Assembly (NCBI GenBank): GCA_017527945.1
Contig: JAFXPL010000111.1
Location: 1-64,000 of the forward strand
Reading direction: 5' to 3'
Source: Bacteroidales bacterium
Lineage (GTDB): Bacteria > Bacteroidota > Bacteroidia > Bacteroidales > WCHB1-69
Length of the DNA: 64,000 nt
Position numbers and translations under genes: made by a program
Part shown: positions 26,215 to 34,102 of the stretch, one piece after another
Position numbering within the stretch: the stretch's first letter is position 1
Layout: each line of letters opens with the position of its first letter
The notes under the pieces: model-generated
The model's input: only the letters and a program-made list of their open reading frames with translations
Told to the model about the DNA's origin: nothing
Database searches by the model: none

Positions 26215-27345
26215 CTAATTATTCAACATCACCGGCATAATCAACATCAGCACATCCTCGTTTTCGTCATGTTGAATGGCCGGAGAAATCAGCGCTGCTC
26301 TTTGTGCGGTAGAGAAAGACATCACAATCGTGTCAACGTCCAAATTCTCCACCATCTCGCGCAAGAAACGTGAGTTGAAGCCAATCTCCATCGGTTCTCC
26401 TTGATACTCACACTGAATATTCTCTGCTCCTTTGTAGGAAAAGTCCATATCCTCGGCGGTCATGTTCAAGCCAGTGTCGTTCAAAGTGAGGCGGACTTGG
26501 AATGTGGATTGGCTGGAGTAGTTACCCAAACGGCGGATGGACTTCAGAAACTCATCGCGACCGATGGTCAGGACATTCGGGTTCAATTTAGGTATGACTT
26601 GTTCATAATTAGGATATTTTCCCTCCTTCAGCGAAGAATAGAGCTCATAATTGCTGAATGAGAAGCGAATATGATGCGTTTCCTGGGAATAGTCAACCTG
26701 CACCATCTCGGAATGGTTCGCCAAAATGTTCTTAAGATGCGCCATGGGCTTTTTCGGCAGAATGAATGACGAGAAATCGTCAACATGCACCTCGGAATTG
26801 CGATAACGAACCAGTTTATGCGCATCAGTGGCCACAAACGTGACGTTTTCTGCGGACAACTCACAAAGCACCCCCATCATATTCGGGCGCAGCTCATCAT
26901 TGCCAGTAGCGAATATTGTCTTGCTGATGGCACGCTGGAGCACCGACGCACGGATATCAAAGCTTTGGGGATTCTCTATCGGCTTCACCTTCGGATACTC
27001 ATCGCTCGGAAAACAAGGGGCACCATATTCGCCGTTCGCCGATGAAAACTTCAAGATGTTGTTTTCCGTGTCGATGGCGAACACCAACGGCATATCCGGC
27101 ATCAGTTTCAGCGTCTCAAGCAAAATCTTTGCCGGGACGGCCACCGAGCCTTCGCCTTCCACATTTTCCAGCTCTATGACAGACGTCATCGTGGACTCCA
27201 GATCCGAGGCTGTGAGTTTCAACTGGTTACCTTCAATAGTGACTAAAAAATTTTCCAGGATGGGCATCGTGCTGTTCGTCCCCATCACGCCGTTGATGGC
27301 GCTTAAATTGCGATATAACAAGTCGCTCGATACGATGAATTTCAT
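26215..27345 (-). CDS. dnaN: DNA polymerase III beta sliding clamp
   Basis: 376 residues from ATG 27345 (MKFIVSS). Three-domain clamp fold; recognisable blocks are NSTMPILENFLV, LTASDLESTM and VPAKILLETLKLMPD in domain 1, LRPNMMGVL in domain 2 and a C-terminal LMLIMPVML. It holds the replicase on DNA. It is not next to dnaA here; dnaA is 28 kb away. A -7 element (27373-27380) precedes it, and RNase P RNA follows directly. Confidence 0.96.
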   Translation of the reverse strand: MKFIVSSDLLYRNLSAINGVMGTNSTMPILENFLVTIEGNQLKLTASDLESTMTSVIELENVEGEGSVAVPAKILLETLKLMPDMPLVFAIDTENNILKFSSANGEYGAPCFPSDEYPKVKPIENPQSFDIRASVLQRAISKTIFATGNDELRPNMMGVLCELSAENVTFVATDAHKLVRYRNSEVHVDDFSSFILPKKPMAHLKNILANHSEMVQVDYSQETHHIRFSFSNYELYSSLKEGKYPNYEQVIPKLNPNVLTIGRDEFLKSIRRLGNYSSQSTFQVRLTLNDTGLNMTAEDMDFSYKGAENIQCEYQGEPMEIGFNSRFLREMVENLDVDTIVMSFSTAQRAALISPAIQHDENEDVLMLIMPVMLNN

Positions 27346-27372
27346 ACTGTCTTTTCTTTTTATTTCAAACCG

Positions 27373-27380
27373 CAAAGATA
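27373..27380 (-). promoter_or_regulatory. Bacteroidota -7 promoter element for dnaN
   Basis: TATCTTTG followed by CG, 28 nt before ATG 27345; an exact match to TAnnTTTG. Confidence 0.65.
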
Positions 27381-27391
27381 TACTTTTTTTG

Positions 27392-27458
27392 GTTTAGAAA
27401 GTTTACGGGGTTAGAAAGTTTACGGGGTTAGAAAGTTTATGAGTTTAGAAGTTTATTC
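27392..27458. repeat. 17-nt tandem repeat, about 3.8 units
   Basis: The unit is close to GTTTAGAAAGTTTACGG, present at 27392, 27409 and 27426 with few changes, plus a partial fourth copy. It lies between the dnaN promoter and the 3' end of the DUF3109 gene. Confidence 0.85.
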
Positions 27459-27470
27459 AAAGATTAACGC

Positions 27471-28043
27471 TCAAACCTTTGAACGAAGGGAGACCATCTC
27501 CTCCAATTCAGCGAACCATTCTGCGCCATACTTGGCAATCAGCGGCTCCTTCAGGAAACGATAGACAGGCAGCTTCAGGCGATTGCCGTTCTCCACGGCC
27601 GTCTTGCAAATCGACCAATGGTCATAGTTCAACGCCTCATACTCCCCCACCCTGCTGACCCGAATCGGGTACAGGTAACAGGAGATTGGCTTCCTGAACG
27701 GAATTTCACCGAGGCGGAAGCACTTTTCAATGGCACATTTCGCGACCCCGTCTTCGAAAAAGGCGAAAGCGCACGCATCGTTGCTTTCCACTAACGGGGT
27801 TTCAAAGGAGTCGTCTCCATTGAAGACAAAGGTGCCGCCGTTTTCCACGACGGCGACACCTTCTTCTGTCATATATTTACTATAATCAGGATAAAAGTCC
27901 TCTAACTCAGCAACTTCCTCGGGCGACACTGGAGCGCCGATGTCACCCTCAACACAACAAATGCCTTTACATTGCGCAAGATCGCAACAGAAACATTTGT
28001 CAATCAGCTCTTCCGAGACAAGGACATTCCCTACTATCAGCAT
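27471..28043 (-). CDS. DUF3109 family cysteine-rich protein
   Basis: 190 residues from ATG 28043 (a TTG at 28052 directly follows the tnaA stop and is less likely). Cys-rich N-terminus CFCCDLAQCKGICC, followed by further cysteines in CAFAF, KCAIEKC, SCYLYPIR and SICK. This pattern is typical of DUF3109 and suggests a metal or Fe-S site, in the manner of YkgJ-type proteins; that is inference. It starts about 10 nt after tnaA and is probably co-transcribed with it. Confidence 0.85.
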   Translation of the reverse strand: MLIVGNVLVSEELIDKCFCCDLAQCKGICCVEGDIGAPVSPEEVAELEDFYPDYSKYMTEEGVAVVENGGTFVFNGDDSFETPLVESNDACAFAFFEDGVAKCAIEKCFRLGEIPFRKPISCYLYPIRVSRVGEYEALNYDHWSICKTAVENGNRLKLPVYRFLKEPLIAKYGAEWFAELEEMVSLRSKV

Positions 28044-28052
28044 CGTGTCCAA

Positions 28053-29432
28053 TTACTTGCCGAGACGTTTGAACTGACAGGTGAAGTGGCGCATCAGCTC
28101 GGCCTCCCAAGTGATTTCCAAACCGCGGGTAATCGTGTCGCGGCGGTCATACACATTCTTCAGGGCTGCGGCGATAACATCCATGTGGTTGTTCGTATAG
28201 ACGCGGCGCGGGATGCACAGACGCACGAAATCGTTGCCTCCAAAGCGGTTCTCGCGAGTCACCGGATCGCGGTCGGCAAGCACGTAGCCAATCTCGCAGG
28301 CTCGAATGCCAGCTTCCAAGTAGAGCTCGCACGTAAGGGTCTGGGCCGGGAACTCCTCTTTCGGAATCTTGGTGAGCACCTTGTCGGCATCCACAAAAAT
28401 GGCGTGACCGCCGGCAGGGCGTTGATAAGGGATGCCGTATTCGTCCAGTCTGTCGGCCAGATACTGAACCTGCTTGATACGGGTCTCCACCATGTCGAAC
28501 TCAATGTTTTCTTTCAGACCAACGGCCAAAGCATCCATATCACGACCGTTCATGCCGCCATACGTCAGGAAGCCCTCGAACGGAATGCAGAAGAGCTTGG
28601 CGCCATCGTACCAATCCTTCTTGTTGGTGGCGATGAAACCGCCCATGTTGACCAGACCGTCCTTTTTGGCGCTCATCGTCATGCAGTCGGCATAGCTGAA
28701 CATCTCCAAGGCAATCTCTCTCAGGGTCTTGTCGGCATAGCCTTCCTCACGGGTCTTGATGAAGTAGCAGTTCTCGATGAAACGGGCGCTGTCGATGTTG
28801 ACCGGCACGCCGTACTTGTGGCAAAGTTCGCAAGTCTCGCGAATATTCTTCATGCTGACCGGCTGACCGCCAACCGTGTTATTCGTGACCGTAAGCACCA
28901 TGAACGGGACGTTGCCCTTGTTCTCTTGAAGCACTTTCTCCAATTTCTCCAGGCTGACATTGCCTTTGAAGGGAACCTCCAACTGGGTGTCATAAGCCTC
29001 GGGAACCGTCACGTCGATCGCGAAGGCCTTGCGGCTTTCGATATGTCCTTTCGTAGTGTCGAAATGGGCGTTGCCAGGAATCACGTTACCGGGTTTCACC
29101 AAATAGCTGAACAGCACATTTTCAGCCGCACGACCTTGGTGGGTCGGAATCACAAAGTTAAAGCCGGTCAGTTCAGTGATGGTGTCTTTCATGTGGTAGA
29201 AAGAACGGGCACCGCCATAGCTCTCGTCGCCCATCATCATCGCACTCCACTGGCGGTCGCTCTGCGCACCAGTACCAGAATCTGTCAGAAGGTCGATATA
29301 GACATAATCGCTCTTCAGCATAAAAATGTTGTTGTAGGCTTCCTCAAGCCACTTTTCTCTTTCTTCTCTCGTGGACTTCTTGATGGGTTCCACCATCTTG
29401 ATTTTCCACGCTTCTGCAAATGGTAATTCCAT
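28053..29432 (-). CDS. tnaA: Tryptophanase (tryptophan indole-lyase)
   Basis: 459 residues, the usual Bacteroides length. A PLP enzyme converting L-Trp to indole, pyruvate and ammonia. The PLP lysine is Lys257 in MSAKKDG. LTDSGTGA and IPTHQGR lie near the N-terminus. Tryptophanase rather than tyrosine phenol-lyase is indicated by Asp125 in HFDTTKGH (Thr in the lyase) and by Ile in ACEIGYV where the lyase has its substrate-binding Arg. It is preceded by the MORN-repeat gene (40 nt) and followed by DUF3109. No room exists for a TnaC-type leader peptide. Confidence 0.94.
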   Translation of the reverse strand: MELPFAEAWKIKMVEPIKKSTREEREKWLEEAYNNIFMLKSDYVYIDLLTDSGTGAQSDRQWSAMMMGDESYGGARSFYHMKDTITELTGFNFVIPTHQGRAAENVLFSYLVKPGNVIPGNAHFDTTKGHIESRKAFAIDVTVPEAYDTQLEVPFKGNVSLEKLEKVLQENKGNVPFMVLTVTNNTVGGQPVSMKNIRETCELCHKYGVPVNIDSARFIENCYFIKTREEGYADKTLREIALEMFSYADCMTMSAKKDGLVNMGGFIATNKKDWYDGAKLFCIPFEGFLTYGGMNGRDMDALAVGLKENIEFDMVETRIKQVQYLADRLDEYGIPYQRPAGGHAIFVDADKVLTKIPKEEFPAQTLTCELYLEAGIRACEIGYVLADRDPVTRENRFGGNDFVRLCIPRRVYTNNHMDVIAAALKNVYDRRDTITRGLEITWEAELMRHFTCQFKRLGK

Positions 29433-29472
29433 AATATCTCAGTTTTTAATTATTTGTTTGATAAGAGTATCG

Positions 29473-30057
29473 TTAGAAATTCTCCGTTCTCAGCAGGGTG
29501 CCGTCCTCGTTGTAGAATCTCCATTCTCCAGTACGCACACCCATGTTATACACACCTGTGTATCTTACGTTTCCATTTTGAAAATAAACCGTATATCGTC
29601 CGTTTTCCTTTCCATTCTCATAGTGGGCCATAGTCTGGACCGTGCCGTCGGGATAGTAGGCATACCACAAACCGTCTCGTTCCTTGTCGTTGCGGTTTCC
29701 GTCAATGTACTTTTGGTGATTCTCGTAGAAATGCGTCTCATGTGCGACTTCCTCTGTGGGATTGCCCACGCTGTCCAAGACGTAATACAGCACCACCTTC
29801 GGACTCTCGTCCTCATAGCGCTTCACTTCAACTCTGCCGTAAAGGGAGTCCACGAAGTCAATCGGAGGGAAGACGTGCAAACTGTCCATGAAAGCGTTTT
29901 CGACCTCCACGGCCTGTTGTTTCCGGTGGCTGTTGGACACGGCCAGAAATGCCAGGGCGGCCGCAAGAGCCCCGAAAGCTATACACAAAATCACAATATG
30001 GACAGTCCCGAAAGAATGGAGTTCCGCTTTTTGTTCATTCAACTGATTGTCAGCCAT
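29473..30057 (-). CDS. Membrane-anchored MORN-repeat (YwqK-like) protein
   Basis: 194 residues from ATG 30057. One TM segment lies at about residues 18-40, followed by an extracytoplasmic part. The C-terminal ~90 residues hold three or four MORN_2-like repeats (GLWYAYYPDG, GRYTVYFQNG, GEWRFYNEDG). Proteins of this kind are labelled YwqK-family antitoxin-like, but there is no adjacent toxin and I do not infer that role. It lies between the OmpH-like gene (9 nt) and tnaA (40 nt). Confidence 0.78.
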   Translation of the reverse strand: MADNQLNEQKAELHSFGTVHIVILCIAFGALAAALAFLAVSNSHRKQQAVEVENAFMDSLHVFPPIDFVDSLYGRVEVKRYEDESPKVVLYYVLDSVGNPTEEVAHETHFYENHQKYIDGNRNDKERDGLWYAYYPDGTVQTMAHYENGKENGRYTVYFQNGNVRYTGVYNMGVRTGEWRFYNEDGTLLRTENF

Positions 30058-30066
30058 AGTCACACT

Positions 30067-30795
30067 TTATTTTTTCTTCTTGAAGGATCTGTTGAGTTCA
30101 TCCAAGACTTCATTCGTGATGTCATGGGCCGGATCGGCGTAAAGAAGCTGGCCGCCAGACTGATAACTGAAGATGTAGGATGCATTGTGTGCGGCATTAA
30201 CGCGCTGCGCAGCGGCATTCAGCGAGTCGGCCATCTGGGTCAAAGCCGCAGTATAACGGGCTTCCAGCGACTCCACGGCCTGCGCATAGTCGTTCTGCAA
30301 GCGCGTGCTCTCCTCCTGAAGGTTCTGCTGGGCATACTGGGCCTGCTGGGGCGTCAGCGAACCGGAACTGTAGTTCTTCTCGAAATTTGCAGCCTTCTGT
30401 TCCAATGCCTTCTGGCGGTTCTGGAACACCACTGCCTGCTTTTGCTTTTCCGAATCAATACTGTCCGTCAAAATCTTGACCAGCTCATAATGTTCATTGA
30501 TTGTGTCTATATTGATGAACACCACCTCTCCAGTGCCCTTCTCGGCAGGTTTTGCCACCACAGCCGTCTTTTTCCCTGCATTCCCGCAGCAGAAGTGCAG
30601 TATATACAGCACTATCACTGCGACCAAAAGCACTCCTTCTACAATCCAGTGCATCACAGAGGTCTTGTCCTTCGGAGCCTTTTCTTCCTCCGACACCGTC
30701 GTCGGTGCATCAACCACCACAAAACCTTTCTCATCCACGACCGTCGCATTGTTTTCAGCGACCCCATTCGTCATTTCATCGTTCATTTCTTCCAT
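30067..30795 (-). CDS. OmpH/Skp-like protein with N-terminal membrane anchor
   Basis: 242 residues. An acidic N-terminal tail of ~45 residues is followed by a TM segment near residues 48-68 (VMHWIVEGVLLVAVIVLYIL). A long Gln/Ala/Lys-rich coiled coil (residues ~100-200) ends in the YADP...DIT.EVL..LN motif typical of OmpH/Skp chaperones. Classical Skp is a free periplasmic chaperone with a cleavable signal; this one appears anchored. Probably in one unit with the downstream MORN-repeat and tnaA genes. Confidence 0.8.
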   Translation of the reverse strand: MEEMNDEMTNGVAENNATVVDEKGFVVVDAPTTVSEEEKAPKDKTSVMHWIVEGVLLVAVIVLYILHFCCGNAGKKTAVVAKPAEKGTGEVVFINIDTINEHYELVKILTDSIDSEKQKQAVVFQNRQKALEQKAANFEKNYSSGSLTPQQAQYAQQNLQEESTRLQNDYAQAVESLEARYTAALTQMADSLNAAAQRVNAAHNASYIFSYQSGGQLLYADPAHDITNEVLDELNRSFKKKK

Positions 30796-30803
30796 ATTCC
30801 AAT

Positions 30804-30873
30804 TTCTAAACTCTAAGTTCTAAATTCTAAGTTCTAAATTCTAAGTTCTAAGTTCTAAGTTCTAAATCCTAAT
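30804..30873. repeat. Heptanucleotide tandem repeat, 10 units, overlapping recQ stop
   Basis: Ten 7-mers: TTCTAAA, CTCTAAG, TTCTAAA, TTCTAAG, TTCTAAA, TTCTAAG three times, TTCTAAA, TCCTAAT. The right end includes the recQ stop codon (30869-30871); the left end is 8 nt from the start codon of the OmpH-like gene. Confidence 0.9.
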
Positions 30874-33070
30874 TACCAACATCCGACAAGTATTTGATTC
30901 TCATGATTCGGATTTCCTCCAAAGTATATTCATCCTCACCAAGCACGCGCAGGGCCTCCTCGGCAGAATCTGTATCCGCATTGGCGAAATAATCGATGAT
31001 ATCCTCCTGGTGATAAGGCTCGATTTCCTCGTCAATATAATAGGAGATGTCAATTTTAGCGCCGGAAGCCACAATATGCTCGATTTCCGTCAGCAACTCG
31101 TCCATATCCATGCCTTTGGCGATGGCGATGTCCTCAAAACTGATCTTATGGTCAATCCCTTGGATGATAAACAGCTTGTTGGCCGACTTCTTGGCGACCG
31201 TTTTCAGCACAAAATCCTGCGGGCGGTCGATCTCGTTCTCTTCAACATATTGTTTGATGAGTTCGATGAAACGTCGTCCGTATTTTTGTGCTTTTCCAGG
31301 GCCCACGCCCACCACCCGAGTCATCTCCTCCATAGTGATGGGATATTGGATGCACATGTCTTCCAACGAGGGGTCTTGGAAAATGACAAACGGCGGCAGG
31401 TTTTCCTCCTTGGAGATGGTTTTGCGCAAATCCTTCAGCAGACTGAACAGCACGGTGTCGAGGGCCTCCTCCACATTGCCGGCCACGGCATCCACTGCGG
31501 CATCCTCGTCCTCGTCCTCCTCCGATGCAGGTTTGATTGCCATAATCGGATATGGATTGTTCATGTATTTCTTGCCCTTGTCCGTAATTTTCAGCAGGCC
31601 ATAATTCTCTATATCCTTGACAATCAAATTGTCGAAAATGGAAACGCGGACGATATTGGACCAGAATTTGGCATCATAGTCCATGCCTTCGCCAAACTGT
31701 TTCAGTTTCTCATGATGAAACTTCAGGATCGACGTGGTTTTGTTGCCACAGATGATATCGACGATCTGGTCTTCCTTGAACTGCTGTTTCACGGCCAGAA
31801 TCACCTCCAGCATCAACTGAATCTGCTCCGATGCGTCCATCTTGGGTTTCGGATGGTTGCAATTATCGCAGTTATGGCAGTTTTCTTCCGTGTAATTCTC
31901 GCCAAAATAGTGCAGAAGGTGCTTGCGGCGGCAATTCGTGGATTCGGCATACGCGGCAGTCTCGGCCAGCAGCTGCTTCACGATTTCCTGCTCTGACACG
32001 GACTTCTTCGCCGAAAACTTCTCCAGTTTGTTCAGGTCTTTCTGGTCATAGAAAGCGATGCAAAGCCCTTCGCCGTCGTCACGACCCGCGCGACCCGTCT
32101 CCTGGTAATACCCTTCCAGGCTCTTGGGCATGTCATAGTGGATCACGAAACGTACATCGGGCTTGTCGATACCCATTCCGAAAGCGATGGTGGCCACAAT
32201 CACCTCGGCCTTTTCCATCAGGAAATCATCTTGGTTCTGCACACGGGTTTTGGAGTCAAGCCCCGCATGGTACGGCAATGCACGAATGCCGTTCTCCTGC
32301 AACAACACGGCCAGTTCCTCCACTTTCTTACGACTCAGGCAATAGATGATGCCTGATTTGCCGGGATGATTCTTGATAAATTTAACCACCTCCTTGTCAA
32401 CATCTTTCGTCTTCTCCCGAATTTCGTAATACAGATTCGGACGGTTAAACGAGGATATGAACACCTCCGCCTTGTCCATGCCGAGGTTTTTCTGAATGTC
32501 GCTTTGTACCTTCGGTGTTGCCGTGGCAGTAAGGGCTATCACCGGCACATCCTTGCCGATCTGCTGGATAATCTTTCGAATATTCCGATATTCGGGGCGG
32601 AAGTCATGCCCCCACTCCGAAATACAGTGCGCCTCGTCGATGGCGTAGAACGATATGTTGATGTCTTGAAAGAAGTTGACATTCTCTTCCTTTGTTAAGG
32701 ACTCGGGTGCCACATACAGCAACTTTGTCTTCCCTGAAAGCAAATCTTTCCTGACTTCAGAAATCTCCGCCTTGTTCAGCGATGAGTTCAAGAAGTGCGC
32801 AATCCCGCGGTCGGTCCCGAACGTGCGGATCGCATCCACTTGGTTCTTCATCAAAGCAATCAAAGGCGAGATGACAATGGCCGTGCCATCGCTCATCAGC
32901 GCAGGCAACTGGTAGCACATTGACTTGCCTCCGCCTGTGGGCATTATCACAAAACAATCCTTCCCTTTCAACAATGTCTTGATGATTTTCAGTTGATCAC
33001 CCTTGAACGTGTCAAACCCGAAAACCGTTTTCAACGTCTGATAAATAGCCTTGTCCGTAATTCTCTTCAT
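30869..33070 (-). CDS. recQ: ATP-dependent DNA helicase RecQ
   Basis: 733 residues. Walker A MPTGGGKS (residues 43-50), DEAH-box AIDEAHC, motif VI ETGRAGRD, a zinc-binding domain with C.......ENCHNCDNC, an RQC winged helix, and a C-terminal HRDC-like region plus extra ~90 residues with a helix-rich tail. 3'-5' helicase in recombination repair. A -7 element at 33131-33138 gives a leader of about 55 nt. The 3' end lies in a heptamer repeat. Confidence 0.95.
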   Translation of the reverse strand: MKRITDKAIYQTLKTVFGFDTFKGDQLKIIKTLLKGKDCFVIMPTGGGKSMCYQLPALMSDGTAIVISPLIALMKNQVDAIRTFGTDRGIAHFLNSSLNKAEISEVRKDLLSGKTKLLYVAPESLTKEENVNFFQDINISFYAIDEAHCISEWGHDFRPEYRNIRKIIQQIGKDVPVIALTATATPKVQSDIQKNLGMDKAEVFISSFNRPNLYYEIREKTKDVDKEVVKFIKNHPGKSGIIYCLSRKKVEELAVLLQENGIRALPYHAGLDSKTRVQNQDDFLMEKAEVIVATIAFGMGIDKPDVRFVIHYDMPKSLEGYYQETGRAGRDDGEGLCIAFYDQKDLNKLEKFSAKKSVSEQEIVKQLLAETAAYAESTNCRRKHLLHYFGENYTEENCHNCDNCNHPKPKMDASEQIQLMLEVILAVKQQFKEDQIVDIICGNKTTSILKFHHEKLKQFGEGMDYDAKFWSNIVRVSIFDNLIVKDIENYGLLKITDKGKKYMNNPYPIMAIKPASEEDEDEDAAVDAVAGNVEEALDTVLFSLLKDLRKTISKEENLPPFVIFQDPSLEDMCIQYPITMEEMTRVVGVGPGKAQKYGRRFIELIKQYVEENEIDRPQDFVLKTVAKKSANKLFIIQGIDHKISFEDIAIAKGMDMDELLTEIEHIVASGAKIDISYYIDEEIEPYHQEDIIDYFANADTDSAEEALRVLGEDEYTLEEIRIMRIKYLSDVGN

Positions 33071-33130
33071 GCAGAAAGATATAAAAATTCAACAAAAAAA
33101 CGAGCTTTTACACTCCTATAAAATTAAGTA

Positions 33131-33138
33131 CAAAGATA
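33131..33138 (-). promoter_or_regulatory. Bacteroidota -7 promoter element for recQ
   Basis: TATCTTTG followed by TA, 61 nt before ATG 33070. Confidence 0.6.
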
Positions 33139-33214
33139 TAAAATATTTGGAATACTGACACACTTTAAAAAAAACTTGGAAGATTTTTTTTCAACAAGCC
33201 ATTATTCCCATGAT

Positions 33215-34024
33215 TTATTGAGACTTGAGATGGTTATATAGACACGTTTTCACCCCTCTTTCCAGGGAATAGAACGGCTTTTTATAGCCACATCTTCTCA
33301 AATAAGAGAGGTCAGTGTCGGCAATTTGCACAGCATACGACGAAGAATCATGCAAAAAATCGTCATACTTGATAACATCGGGAAGCCCGATTGCACGGAA
33401 AATCGCTTTCGCAACTGCCGTGTCAGTTCGGGGAAAACCAGACCCTATCTCATACCAGCCGTTCGCGGGATGGTGCACATACAACCAATACAACACACGC
33501 ACAAGATCTTTCTCGTACAAAAAATCCGTTTCCCGTTCCCAGCATACGCCGTCCATACCCGAATACCGACGAACGGTCACTGAAGCTTTCTCAACCATTT
33601 CTCCGTAGCACTTCCATATACGGGAACCATTTTCCGAAGCACCATACACCTCCCCGGTAAGACATATATAATATGCGGGCGGTTTCCGAAATTGCTTTCC
33701 ACACCAAGCATTGAATTTCCCGGCAAGGGTGTTAAAACTGAAATCAAGGTTGTATTTATAGAAAACAACCGTCAGAGGCACCCGTTCTTTTGCAGAAAGC
33801 GACCAAAGCGATTGCAGAAAGTCAAGATTCTGGCTTGATTCGTCACTTTGCATCTGCCTTTTGGCAAAATAGAATAGGGCATCCGTATCGGGCTTGTTCG
33901 ATGCGAGCCGATCCATCAGCGACTTGTCATCGCCCAGTTCAACCACCGGGCCCAAATGCATGGCACCGAACTTCCCCGACAAAGAGGAAACCAGAAAATC
34001 AGATTCTCCTGCAATCAGTATCAT
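33215..34024 (-). CDS. Degenerate ADP-heptose 6-epimerase-like (extended SDR) protein
   Basis: 269 residues, versus about 320 for HldD-type epimerases. The C-terminal half follows the HldD pattern block by block: FLYEKDLVRVLYWL, YEIGSGFPRT, a DTDLSYLRRCGY block and KPFYSLERGV. The N-terminal Rossmann glycine motif (TGAxGFIG in the family) is replaced by IAGESDFLV, the catalytic Ser/Thr region by FYKYNLDF, and the YxxxK tyrosine appears absent (only a Lys remains in NTLAGK). I infer a pseudoenzyme or a reshaped nucleotide-sugar-binding protein. It has its own promoter; neighbours are the T9SS operon and recQ. Confidence 0.7.
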   Translation of the reverse strand: MILIAGESDFLVSSLSGKFGAMHLGPVVELGDDKSLMDRLASNKPDTDALFYFAKRQMQSDESSQNLDFLQSLWSLSAKERVPLTVVFYKYNLDFSFNTLAGKFNAWCGKQFRKPPAYYICLTGEVYGASENGSRIWKCYGEMVEKASVTVRRYSGMDGVCWERETDFLYEKDLVRVLYWLYVHHPANGWYEIGSGFPRTDTAVAKAIFRAIGLPDVIKYDDFLHDSSSYAVQIADTDLSYLRRCGYKKPFYSLERGVKTCLYNHLKSQ

Positions 34025-34037
34025 CTTGCTTTTTTTG

Positions 34038-34045
34038 CAAAAATA
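34038..34045 (-). promoter_or_regulatory. Bacteroidota -7 promoter element for the epimerase-like gene
   Basis: TATTTTTG followed by CA, 14 nt before ATG 34024. It lies in the T-rich tail of the upstream terminator. Confidence 0.55.
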
Positions 34046-34048
34046 AAA

Positions 34049-34073
34049 AAAACGGACGAAAATCGTCCGTTTT
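34049..34073 (-). terminator. Intrinsic terminator of the T9SS operon
   Basis: An 11-bp perfect stem AAAACGGACGA / TCGTCCGTTTT with a 3-nt loop, followed on the minus strand by a run of T, 30 nt after the porN stop codon. Confidence 0.85.
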
Positions 34074-34102
34074 CTTGAAAATTATGAAAAAGTCGTTGAA
34101 AA

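Noticed and set aside
27972..29426. 484-codon plus-strand frame over tnaA
   Set aside because: Antisense shadow of tnaA, which is identified by catalytic residues.
28053..29432. Tyrosine phenol-lyase instead of tryptophanase
   Set aside because: Asp125 in HFDTTKGH and Ile at the position of the substrate-binding Arg of the lyase favour tryptophanase.
29433..29472. TnaC-type attenuation leader before tnaA
   Set aside because: Only 40 nt separate tnaA from the previous gene, with no short Trp-containing reading frame.
30804..30873. Short tandem repeats as a CRISPR array
   Set aside because: Units are 7 nt with no spacers, so they do not fit a CRISPR array; no cas genes in the window.
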